A DNA stretch of 64,000 bases. Origin: Helianthus annuus. Its lineage: Eukaryota; Streptophyta; Magnoliopsida; Asterales; Asteraceae. How positions within the stretch are numbered: position 1 is the first letter of the stretch; each line of letters starts with the position of its first letter. Shown piece by piece: positions 44,942 through 55,005 of this stretch. A program made the translations under genes and the position numbers. The stretch is from the NCBI RefSeq assembly GCF_002127325.2, contig NC_035447.2, positions 29,385,249-29,449,248 on the forward strand. The letters run 5' to 3'. The notes below the pieces were generated by a model that was given only the letters and a program-made list of their open reading frames with translations, was not told the origin of the DNA and made no database searches.

Positions 44942-45498
44942 CGTATAAAGGAGAAAGGTACATGTACAAAGAATGGACCATTAGTGAGCTTGAAAGTGAA
45001 GCAGCCAGAATTCAAGATATGATCAAAAACAAGGTGAAGCAGACTGCTCCTATCTGGGCAAAGTTTAAGAAAAATGTACCAGAAAGGACTCTGCAGCTTC
45101 AGAGGATGAAAGAAGAGCTGATTACAGCTGCTTTTGGGTCAAAGAATCAAGTGTTAAGATGGAAACAGGATAAAGTGTTTGCATCTTACAAAAGGCTGGA
45201 AGAACTAAGGAAGAAAAATCCTAATATTCCACAAAAGCCTGATTATCCTGAAGCGGTGGTTTCAGCTGAGCCGCAAAAGCAACAATTCAGGAGATCCACT
45301 GCTCCACCTGCTGCCATCCTTTACCAAAGAAGGAATCAAAACGAGATGGATAAAATAACAGCAGCAGATAAAGAAACAGAGGATTACGTTGTGAAAGTAG
45401 GGGTTAAACGGATTATTGAAGAAATACTTGATCTTGAAATAAATTCAATCATTCGGTTCTATTTTAAAATGTGTGTTGAAAGCATTTCCCCTGTTTGA

Positions 45499-46208
45499 TT
45501 TTGTGCAAAGTTTATTTCCATTTTAATTCCGCTGCATTACTTGATTTAGTTTTGCTTAAAGTTGTTGAGGCAGGTGATTGTGTTTTTGTAGTTAATGTTT
45601 GTTGATCTTTAAGTTGTATTCAACCTCCTAGAAGTACGTATGTCTATAAACAGTTTATATTGTCTTTTTGGGTAAACAGTTAAATTGTATGTAATTGATA
45701 TATTAACCGATAATCTATGTTTATAGTTGTCTTTTAGCTATAATAGATAACACGTTTTGGTACAATATCTATGCACGTATCTATATGTTCTATTAATATG
45801 TGTTATGCATGTTTGTCTAAGAAACGACTTGTGTTTGTAGCTCTCATTTTTAATGAGAGTACTAAATTCTTTGTTAATAACATTATTCTCTTAACATATG
45901 TTTACTAACCTTTGTAATTTCTGTTGACTGACCTTTTTAACATAGGTTGACTAACATGCATATCTGTTTAATATCTATCCATCTGGCAAGTTATGTTGGA
46001 GATAATGGATAACCTTTTTTAGGAAAGTCTGTTGGAAAGCAACAGAGGTTTTTAACAGTTAATAGACAACAATAGTTTGCTATCAACATAATGGAATTGC
46101 TGTTGAATAAATCTATTGACCATTAGTGTATATCAATTTTGCAAGTCTGCAGTAATTATTTTTTTACTCTCTTGTCACTATATGTTATGCATGGTTTTCT
46201 AAGAAATG
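45499..46208 (+). other. Helitron 1 subterminal region
   Basis: AT-rich, no gene. The last 140 bp are nearly the same as 60450-60569 in Helitron 2. Confidence 0.65.
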
Positions 46209-46238
46209 ACCCGTGTTTGCACACGGGTCTTACCGCTA
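46209..46238 (+). terminator. Helitron 1 3' end
   Basis: Perfect 8-bp stem ACCCGTGT/ACACGGGT with loop TTGC, then CTTACCGCTA. The final G of the family's CTAG is missing, and the TC of Helitron 2 follows at once. Confidence 0.88.
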
Positions 46239-46768
46239 TCTATACTTTCTATAAAAGGAGAAATCCAAGTGACATAAGAAAAGCTGATGTGTCAGCAGGA
46301 GAGAGTGTCCAACAAGGCTTTTCTTATGTCATTATTACATCATAAACCCTAATATTAAAAGAGTTTAAAATTCAAAGGTGGCCCACATTTAGATTCCAAA
46401 GGTCCGCCCATTCAAAATCTCTGTTATAATACGAACCACTGTCCATTCAAGCCACTGTAATCAAAACCATTGTCCATTCAAAGGTCTGCCCATTCAAATG
46501 AATGTAATCAAACCACTGTAACCAAACCACTGATGATTAAAAATTCAAACTTCAAAACCTCTGACGATTCAATATTATGGCTCCAAATTCAAAATTCAAA
46601 ATTACAGTGGCTCTAGATATATAACATATCATCTTCTTCAATCAATTACTCTCTCTAATCAACATCTGTCCTCAACATTTTATAATCAAACATCTGTTCC
46701 CAATTCAAATTCTGGCTCCACATTCAAAATTCAAACCATATTCAAAATTCAAACCATATTTTCTAATT

Positions 46769-46853
46769 CTATAAATAAGACATAATTATCTGGCTCCACA
46801 TCCAAATCTCTCTCGCTGATATCTGCAAGCGTGTCTCTCTCTCTCTCTCTCTC
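46769..46853 (+). promoter_or_regulatory. Leader promoter of Helitron 2
   Basis: CTATAAATA at 46769-46777, then a (CT)n tract at 46838-46853. The block is conserved with 14805 and 17590. It faces the small gene at 48056. Confidence 0.5.
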
Positions 46854-47262
46854 AAATGCATCTTTCTCGTGATTCAGCCGCTATTCTCCGATTACACTTC
46901 TTTGTTCGAATGTTTGATGATTCTATTTACATGTTATCGTTTGGGTATCATTGTTCCAACATCATCGTTTCAATGATGTTGGCCATCACACATCAACCTT
47001 TTAATATCGATGTTGGAATATAATTGTTGCAACATCGTGAAAAGTTGCATGTGTTACATTCTTTGATGGGAGAGTTGCAACTTCAACCGACGATATGTAT
47101 CTTCTATCGTGAAAAAGTCAGTTGTGCTACACCAGTTGAGAAGAGACCTTTGCATTTTAGGTTTGTTTCTTATTTTTTATTAACTGTTAAGATGCATGTT
47201 TATATTATTAAAATGAACTAATACATAGAAAAATATGAATTTAATGAAATATTTATAAAGTA

Positions 47263-47616
47263 TTACACGCTAGGGTTAACATTTGCTAAGATTTCGTAGA
47301 CTCTAGCCTTTCTCCATGTGATTTCATGCTCTCTTTTCAATTTCAGGTCAGTTAGCATGTTGCAGATTTTCTGATCTTGTTCTAGAAGTTGTGTAAGAAA
47401 CTCTTCTGCATTCCTCTGGAAGTCTGATGGAGGAGAGTGGAGGACTTCATCGAGCAATGCTATGTTGTTCCAGGTTTTGTTGTCATTAGTGTTGTTGATT
47501 ATGTCGACTTTCCTGTTTAGTTCTTGGTCTGTTCTTTGTTCTTTGAGTGACCACATCGAGAATTGTGTTTTAAGATCGCTGGTGTCTGACCAGTGGTAGA
47601 AACTAAACTTTGCCAT
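47263..47616 (-). CDS. Small Helitron gene, 118 aa, unknown function
   Basis: ATG at 47616 (MAKFSFYHWSDTSD) to TAG-type stop at 47263. The open run continues upstream to 47700 but only through a non-ATG codon. The protein is hydrophilic and mostly helical in look, with Gln/Glu/Lys-rich stretches (TQLLEQDQKICNMLTDLKLK), and no membrane segment or known motif. It is transcribed away from the 109-aa gene at 48056, with 439 bp between the two starts. Its last 11 codons recur in Helitron 1 (19297-19332), so it belongs to this Helitron family and is not a one-off capture. The intact frame suggests recent activity. I cannot assign a function. Confidence 0.55.
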   Translation of the reverse strand: MAKFSFYHWSDTSDLKTQFSMWSLKEQRTDQELNRKVDIINNTNDNKTWNNIALLDEVLHSPPSDFQRNAEEFLTQLLEQDQKICNMLTDLKLKREHEITWRKARVYEILANVNPSV

Positions 47617-48055
47617 GTAGATTTTTTGTAGGTTTTCTGATTTGGAACTATTTTTGACAGAAAGTGGTTTGTAGGACGAGTTGTTGATGTTTTGAATCAA
47701 AACTAATCATCGGTTTTTTATAGAGTTTAAAAACGCGTTTACATGGTAAATGAAGAGTTTAATTGTAATTTTCATAATCTGCTTTTGTTATTTGAGTTTT
47801 GATATTTTGTCCCTTGGGTTTCTTGGTATTTAATTTTACGGTTTTCCCATAAAAGTTGGGGTTTTGAAAAGGTTTTTGCATTAAAAGACTGCTGTTTTGA
47901 ATTTTACATTAATATGTTTATATATATTAAATCTACACATTTTCATAATTACAAAGTTCAGTATATAAACTTATAGTCACTTCACCTGTTTTTTATCACG
48001 TTTTCCTAAGAAGATATCATACTTTCAGGAAAGTCGAGTAATATAGTTTATTCAA

Positions 48056-48385
48056 ATGGCCTTATTCACAGATGCAAAATCGGATGATTTCAAGCAGCGT
48101 TTTATCAGGCAAATCGAGGAACAGGTGTATAAAGACAGGGCTACTCTTCAAGAGTTGAAGAGATGTTTTGATGGATTGCAGGTTGGCCTATTTACTAGAG
48201 AGCAGGTTTCTAGAGATATTATGTGCATGCCTTCAACTTCCGTTCGTGAGCTTTGTGTTGTTAGTAATATAGAGTGCGGTGATAGAGACGTGGAGTTCAT
48301 GGCGATGCTGAAGGACATACATCGAGAGGTTCAGCAATCGATGGAGTTGAAGCTAAAGTTTCTTCATTCTTGCTGTTATTGTTAG
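48056..48385 (+). CDS. Small Helitron gene, 109 aa, unknown function
   Basis: ATG (MALFTDAKSDDFKQRF) to TAG. Charged, helix-rich protein: IRQIEEQVYKDRATLQELKR and FMAMLKDIHREVQQSMELKL look like amphipathic or coiled-coil helices, and the end is Cys-rich (HSCCYC). It shares the MAxF start, size and helical ending with the divergent neighbour (47263-47616), so the pair could be distant paralogues. A truncated copy with one stop lies in Helitron 1 (18101-18229). No named family comes to mind. Confidence 0.55.
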   Translation: MALFTDAKSDDFKQRFIRQIEEQVYKDRATLQELKRCFDGLQVGLFTREQVSRDIMCMPSTSVRELCVVSNIECGDRDVEFMAMLKDIHREVQQSMELKLKFLHSCCYC

Positions 48386-49872
48386 AATTGAACTTTAATG
48401 TTGTTCAGTATGTGATGTAATTATTGGACTTTTAATGTCATGAATAAATGAATAAATTTTAAACTTATGAATCTATGTTGCCTTTTAGTTTTACTTATTT
48501 AGTTTTTTAGTTTGATTTAGTTTAATTATTGGTAAGTCAACAGAAGTTTAATAATATGAAGGGTTGGTTTGATGGCGAAGAGATAATGTTGATGTTGAAT
48601 TGTGTCTGAACATCTGTTTGGTAAGTCAACAGAGGTTTAATAGTATCAACGGTTGGTTTGATGGTTAATAGATTATGTTGATGTTGAATTCTGTCTGAAC
48701 ATCTGCTTGGTAAATCAACAGAGGTTTAATAGCATCAGTGGTTGGTTTGATGGTGAACAGATGAGTGCAAAGATAAAACAAATGTTCAAAATTTGATAAT
48801 TGATAGTAGTTTTTTTGAAGAATCTGCTGATAATGAAACAACTGTGTATGCTAACGACTGTTTGATTTACCACTGTTGACTAAATGACATAAATTTAAAT
48901 AATATTAATCTTTGTTGTCGCATCTTCATTTTAATTATTTCAGTTATTCCTAACAGTGGTTGGGCTAATAGTAGATGTTAGACTTACCACTGTTGAGTTA
49001 CACTGATTGAAAACAACTGTTTTTGAAACTTATGCTTGCCTAAAAACACATCCACTGCTAAATGGTACCGTCTGTTATCATAATTTCTGTTTTTCCTAAT
49101 GACTGTTCATTTACTATAGTGATGACTGCTGACTGTCATGCATTATGATAACAGAGGTTCTGACGTGGACAGATGTTAGCTAAAAATAAAACAATTGCTG
49201 AAAGTTATCATCTGTTGTCATAAATTATGTTTATCTAGTGATTGTTTGACTTACACTGTTTCCAACGACCAACAGAGGTTTCCAAACACATTTTGTTAGA
49301 CATCTTTTATTAAGTTTGTAAATGTAAATAACAAATTCAATAAGGGGTGTATGTGTAAATATTTTTCATTTGTTGAAAATATGGGAAAACGAAAACACAA
49401 CTGTCATTATCTCTTTAGCATTCTTACACATCAAACATCTATCATCTGACTTCTTTCAAAAATCTCTTCTTCCCAGTCATTTCTAGGGTTTCAACTTTCT
49501 TATTCTTCGTCTTCTACACTTGAATCACTAGAGGTTTTGTTGTTTTTTCTTCAACAACTGGTATGTAAATTCATATTGTGATACTTTATATTGTTTAACC
49601 GATTTTAATTCAAAAAAAATTCAAATCCTATCTTGCTACAAATACGATTTTAAGTTTATTGCTATACATTCAAGAAGGGTTTAGTTAGGTGTTTGAATCA
49701 TTTGTTGATAACATATTAAAATAGTTATTATTTGCAGAAAATTTTTAACTCATACTCTGTTTCTATGATTAATTTAAGTAGATACTCTGTTAATACAAAA
49801 AGTTAATGTTCATCTTCGAAGCCAACTTTTTAATTTCAATGTTTTAACATCTTTACTGATTCAGGTTTTGTC
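48386..49872 (+). other. Helitron 2 interior rich in AACAGAGGTT-type words
   Basis: No gene. Words such as aacagaggtt, aacatctgtt, aacagatgtt and ccactgtt recur, as they do in Helitron 1. The stretch at 49420-49560 looks like the leader of the B3 gene (TC-rich). Confidence 0.6.
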
Positions 49873-51852
49873 ATGTATACTACATTTGTCAAGTTTCTTG
49901 ATAACCCAGAATCTTTGAAACTGGTATGACATGTTTTTATATACATAATTTATTTTTATTGAGATATATATTTAACAGTTGTTATAGTTTATATTTTCTT
50001 ACACTACTTAAAAATTTTATATAGGATGTACCTATAGCCTTTGCTAATCAAAAGTTGGGAGATTGTTGGTAATAAAATAAGTTGCGAATCTATCATGAGT
50101 CTGGTAAAAAGTGGTTTGTGAGGGTCAGAATAGAAAATTCAACGCCAATAATAACTGACGGTTGGGACAGTGTTGTTAAAGATCTCAATTTGCCGAGGGA
50201 TACTTTGTTGGTTTTCAGAGTGTTAGGTGATTTTGGGCTTGAAGTTTCATGTTTTGTTGATGGCATGTGTGGTGAATCTTATTTCATGTTTAATCGTTAT
50301 GCAATATTTGGTTTTACGGTATGACTATTGATCTTAACTTGAATCCTTTTGCATCTTAAATCTGTCAATGCTTATTCTCATAAGTCACATACTTCACGTA
50401 TAGTATTCATTATTTTTAATTTTATGCAGGTAATCGAAGACTGCTTCATTAAACAATTTTACGAAAATAGCCCACCAAGTGGCAAATTTCAAATCTGTTA
50501 TAAGGGTTCCTATTGGAATGTTGAGGTGTCTAAGGTTGATACGAACTTTGTATTTGCTAGAGGATGGCCGGAAATGTGTAAAGATGTTGGAATACTGGAG
50601 GATGATTTGCTTGTGTTTAGCAGAATTGATGATGTTGTTTTTGACATAGTAGTTTATAGAGATGAGACTGAGATTTGCTTTTCGAAGAAACCTGAATCTA
50701 ATGATGATAGTGTGCTTGAGATATCGAAGGCTGATTATGTTGAGAATGTATTCAAGGTACGTATGTATTTAGTATTAGCAGTAAAGGTTTTAATTATTTT
50801 AGCATTATACAAATTCTTTCATTAATGTTGACCAGGACATCTATGAGGATGAAGAAGTAGTGTCTGTAGGTGAAGGAAGAACCGTTACTCAGGTACTTAC
50901 TAAATTATTAAAATTATTTATTTTTAATTTAACACATATAAGAATTTAATGTTTTACAACTATTAGTAATGTTGTTTACTGATGTTACATTTACCCAATA
51001 ATGTATTATTTAGAAGAAGTTACGAACGAATGCCGAATGCACGTCGAATAGACGCATGTCTTCACGATTGAATAAAACACAAGATGTAAGTTTACCGTGT
51101 TAAAGATTGTTATATTACTATGGTTATTAAAATTACTCTATGACAACAGGTTAAGAAGAAAGGTAAAGTTACTTCTGAGAGAAAGGAGACGGTCAAGAAT
51201 ATGACTAAGGGAAATGCTGCCTTACCTGTCGACACAAGTGATCATATTGGATGTTCTTCATCTACTCACAAAGTTAAGGTATCTATACTCGCCACTTAAT
51301 CAGTATATCTTATATAAACTGTTTTTTTTTTTGTTCATATATTCAACATTCCTTTAATTCACATGTATATGTTTAATTTTTCATCAAGGGGAAGAGAGCC
51401 GCCAACATTCAGAAAAAGCTTATCTGTAGAAATAAGATTATAAAGACTGCAAAAAAAAAACATTCTGGACATCTTCTCGACCCTGAGTTTTTTCATTTTG
51501 ATCGCAAAGGAGACTATAGGCTGGAATACCGTTTTTTATAACAAACTAATGATTTATGTTTATTTATCTGACTATTATTTTTTTCCACAGAATACATGTA
51601 GCGTCTTCCTGTTGAAGTTGCCAGACGAGCAGGTCTTTCTGTTGATCTTCATCCTTTGAAAGTTCAAAACATGGTTGGAGTTGTGGAGGTTTATGATGTA
51701 AGTCAGAGTTAAATGATTTGAAGCCATGTTATGCGTTGGACGGTTGGCGAAAGTTTATGACTGAGAATAAGTTGAGGTTTGGTGATATGTTGCACTTCAC
51801 ATACGTGTCTTCGGAACAGAAGATCATATTAAATCAAGTTACCTCAGTTTAA
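49873..51852 (+). pseudogene. Captured eight-exon B3-domain (REM-like) gene, broken
   Basis: Exons read by GT-AG sites: 49873-49923, 50025-50318, 50430-50756, 50836-50892, 51014-51085, 51150-51278, about 51389 on, and 51591-51852. The first six are all multiples of three. B3 domain 1: FVKFLDNPESLKL joined to DVPIAFANQKLGD, then KKWFVRVRIE, ITDGWDSVVKDLNL and DTLLVFRVLGD. B3 domain 2: IEDCFIKQFYENSPPSGKF, YWNVEVS, FARGWPEMCKDVGI and DDLLVFSRID. A Lys-rich linker (exons 4-7) follows. B3 domain 3: LPVEVARRAGLSVDLHPL, then DGWRKFMTENKLRFGDMLHF. B3 domains bind DNA in plant transcription factors of the REM type. Two adjacent stops (TAATAA) in exon 2 and a frameshift in exon 8 disable it. Intact introns show that genomic DNA, not cDNA, was captured. 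Confidence 0.82.
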
Positions 51853-52337
51853 CAACGACATTTAAGTATGTTCTGATATCAGATATTATAATTATGAATT
51901 TTTTTATGGTGATATAGTATGTTTTTTTTTTAATTATTAACTTGATGTTTTGCTGCTATGTATAGCTAACATGATAAAACACAGTTATTAGAACTTTATG
52001 TTTTATATATAGATGATATCATGCTTCTTTTTGCTAATAGTAATTGCAATTAGTAGAAACTTGGTTTATTAATCGCAAATGTGACATTCTTCTGCATTTA
52101 TAGGTTTATGAATTCAGAATAATGGATGGATGTATATGACTGTATTTGGCATGATGATGTTGTGTTTCATGTTGTCAAAACCAAAGTTTGAACATCTGTT
52201 TGACTTTTGGTCAATAGTTAACGGAAATACAATAACAAACAGTGGTTTGAACATCTGTTTGACTTTTGGTCAATAGTTAATGGAAACCCATGTTAGGTTC
52301 AACAGTGTTTTGAAGAGGAAAACAGTGTGAGAAGACA
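51853..52337 (+). other. Helitron 2 DNA between B3 gene and gypsy insertion
   Basis: No gene. Contains two copies of gaacatctgtttgacttttgg (about 52190 and 52250). Confidence 0.6.
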
Positions 52338-52342
52338 GTAGA

Positions 52343-53786
52343 TGTAACAACTCTCACTAAAATCAATACTTAGTATGGTAACTTTCCATTAAGGAAACCC
52401 TAATTGAGAAACCCAAGTAATTCTACATAAACCCTAAAATTTTCAGAACAATCGGAATCAGGATCAGGGCCCCTAAAACTCAGGGGGGGTAAAACCTAGT
52501 TGACGATTATCCTTCGAATTCGTTGTCTAAGTAGAATTTATCGAAACAGTCGACTCAGCAAGGCTAGGCAGGTGACTAACCTACCCTACCCTACTTTGTC
52601 ACCCCAGGCGATACGCGGCACAGGCCACGTATTCTTCCGCGACACGCAGGAGGTGCAAAAATCCAGTATAAATAGGGGGTTTGGGACTTGAAATTTGGCG
52701 TTAATTCGACGAGAAAATTCACTTCGTAGACGAAGTTATACATCGTTTACTACAAATCACACACCGCACGAATCGCTGCCGCAACCAGGGTAATAACTCG
52801 ATCGCTATTACGATTCAACGTCCGATCGATTGAAACTATCCAACGATTGTTTGAGTGCTGCTCAAATTGAGCTTATACTTTGTTATTCGTCGTGATTTCA
52901 ACTTGAATATTTGAGTGCTGTTCGAATTCGGACTATGCTCTGTTATTCGTTGTGAATCCGTTGAATTATTAAGTATTGCACTTTGTTAATCGTTGTGAGG
53001 GTTTGATCTCGTGAATTGACGTAACTGCTGTATTAGTTACTAACCCCAATTGCGTGTATTGTGAATTAAATTAGGTTAATCAAGGCTAATCAATAGGCTT
53101 ATACACTGCTCGTTAAATCTGCAATGTGAGTCATTCTCTTTTTATCAACTGTTTTACAATACTCCAAATTATTTTCAAAAGTTATAATTACACGGACTAA
53201 GTCGTGGATATCTTGAATCACTGGCTATTGGGGTATTGTGCACATTACTAATTTTCTCCCCGTTAGGTTCATTGACCTACTAGGGATAATCATCACTATT
53301 TGGGTTCATTGACCTAATAGTGGTATGACCATCGTCACCATTGTGACATGTCACCATTGTGACACGACGCCAGATAAAAATAAGATATAAACCATTGTAA
53401 TCGCTCTTATGCTGTAATTAATAACTATGTATCATTTTATAAAACCTGAATGAACTCACTCAGTATTTCCCCGCTGACAAAACCTTTTTCAAACATGTTT
53501 CAGGTGTTCTGTTGTGAGTTAAGAAAAGTGCCGTGGAGCACTACCAGCTTAGAGAAGTGGCTCAATGTAAATAAATAAAGAAACATGTTTTGAAAAATAA
53601 AGATTTCCCAGTAAAATCACCTTATTGTAAATTACAGGGTTTTATCCCTAAATTATGTAACGTGCAGTTTTTAATATTGAAAGATCCTGTTTTAAAAAGA
53701 CTTCCGTTGCCGCCTAAATTAAAATACCACGGGATTTCTGTCCCGCGGCTCCTAAAACGGGTCAAACCGGGTCGGGGGCCGTGACA
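52343..53786 (+). repeat. 5' LTR of the Helitron 2 gypsy element
   Basis: TATA box TATAAATAG at 52667-52675. The sequence ends gggccgtgaca. Confidence 0.93.
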
Positions 53787-53792
53787 GAAAAA

Positions 53793-53807
53793 GGTGATAT
53801 CAGAGCC
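53793..53807 (+). promoter_or_regulatory. Primer binding site, tRNA-Met-like
   Basis: Aaggtgatatcagagcc begins 7 bp after the LTR: one base differs from the usual TGGTATCAGAGCC. Confidence 0.75.
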
Positions 53808-54172
53808 ACTGATCGAGCCACTGATTTAAGCCAATTAAGTATTTAGGAAATACTTAATTTTTATTAATTGCTATTCCGTGATTATGTGTTTTATTATTAT
53901 CTGACTAATTATGAACAATATGGGCAGATCTTTATATGCTAGCTAATATAGCAATTAATGCAAATTCTTAAATAATTTGACCCAAGTTTTAGTACCTTTA
54001 TTATCTACAGTCTAGAAGCCTTATTCAGTAAATAAATAAATTTACAAATAAAACCTAGTGTGTTTTAAATTTCCGTTGTTTTGATAGTTGCCCAGTATGA
54101 AATAATATTTATTTCTATAAAATTTTTGTTATAAATTTTAACTTAGTAATTGTGTGTATTTTGCTAAACAGC

Positions 54173-54730
54173 ATGAGTGACTTATCTGACGCCCTTCAGG
54201 ATTTAAATCTCTATCCGGTAAGAATAGAGGTCTCCAGAGATTTCAATAGGTATATACCAGACATAGAAGAACCTATAGAATTCAACGCTTTACCTCTCGA
54301 GAAACCCAAGCCTAAGAAAATGGAAATTGGGGAAAGTTCTAGGCAAATTGAAAGTTTACCATCTCAGGAAGAGCTAGATTTTATATTGGCAAGCCATAAT
54401 ACTATTAAGCCTGTTAATGAAAATGTTTTTATTCACTCTCTTGAAACACAACTACCAATAAACTTAGAACCAGCTATTCCAAATCCTTCAATCCACTCGC
54501 AACCTTTCGGAATAGACGAATGGTTGACTAATGAAATACAGTTACAAAACAATCCCTATAAGCTTTTTCCTCAGTTCAATCTCGAACCTTTACCAAATCT
54601 ACCAATGAGTAACGAGAATATGGCTGAACTCCGCCACCTTGGCAAAGAACTAATGGATACTGGGGATAGAATCCAAGAGATTGGGGGACAGATCTCCTGG
54701 AAATACGATGAGAGGGAACGCCATTATTAG
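54173..54730 (+). CDS. Extra frame upstream of gag in the third gypsy element, 185 aa
   Basis: ATG at 54173 (MSDLSDALQDLNLYP) to stop; the open run begins 7 codons earlier at a non-ATG codon. Acidic and Pro/Asn-rich with no zinc or protease motif. The C-terminal helix MAELRHLGKELMDTGDRIQE has coiled-coil character. It has the same position, between primer site and gag, as the 403-aa frame of the young element, but no clear sequence match; only the disordered body plus C-terminal helix is shared. The frame is intact while gag and pol are broken. Function is unknown. Confidence 0.7.
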   Translation: MSDLSDALQDLNLYPVRIEVSRDFNRYIPDIEEPIEFNALPLEKPKPKKMEIGESSRQIESLPSQEELDFILASHNTIKPVNENVFIHSLETQLPINLEPAIPNPSIHSQPFGIDEWLTNEIQLQNNPYKLFPQFNLEPLPNLPMSNENMAELRHLGKELMDTGDRIQEIGGQISWKYDERERHY

Positions 54731-54961
54731 AATATCATCTAACAAAGGATAGGGGATTTATGGAACTGTGTTGTGTAATAGTAATTGTCAAAATCAGTCT
54801 GTAAAATAACTACAAATAAAACTTTGTAAGATAAAAATATGTATTGATGCCTATTATAAAATATAAAAATAGGAATCGAGAAATCGATAGTTTTGGCTAT
54901 ATGTATATTGTGAAATTTGTGTGATGATTTTGTGTATAATTGTTATTTATTTTATACTAAT

Positions 54962-54992
<31 letters not shown>

Positions 54993-55005
54993 CATTAATT
55001 ATCAG

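Larger units (their letters stand above)
19794..45498 (+). pseudogene. Long S/T/P-rich gene of unknown function, in pieces
   Basis: The frame starts at ATG 19794 (MAKSPSSSSEKS) and runs to the hAT MITE at 20984. It resumes in the same frame after the MITE and 8-bp duplicate (21454-22171), then through 22280-23604, and beyond the gypsy block at 44947-45498. The N-terminal 230 residues form a globular region with an FWKNAK...IKGVKVKITPQTISEVFELND block, like extra frames seen in plant retroelements. A long T/P/S-rich linker follows, with a duplicated KTSSPPKITSPPKTTSS unit (22706-22770 and 22889-22940). The C-terminal part is Lys/Glu-rich helix with coiled-coil character (ELESEAARIQDMIKNKVKQ). 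Four stops (22171, about 22365, 22570, 23493) and one frameshift near 22270 break it. I cannot name the protein. Confidence 0.72.
14482..46238 (+). mobile_element. Helitron 1, about 10.4 kb without its insertions
   Basis: Starts TCTATACTTTCTATAAAAGG right after an A. The same start occurs at 46239 and, inverted, at 18019. It ends with the hairpin ACCCGTGT-TTGC-ACACGGGT (46209-46228) and CTTACCGCTA, nearly identical to the end at 60570-60600. It carries copies or remnants of genes also found in Helitron 2 (18101-18229, 19297-19332), a long S/T/P-rich gene, a hAT MITE and a 21.3 kb gypsy block. No Rep/helicase gene is visible, so it is non-autonomous as seen. An internal repeat of the leader (14730-15040 against 17550-17830) suggests it may itself be a fusion of two related copies. 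Confidence 0.78.
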
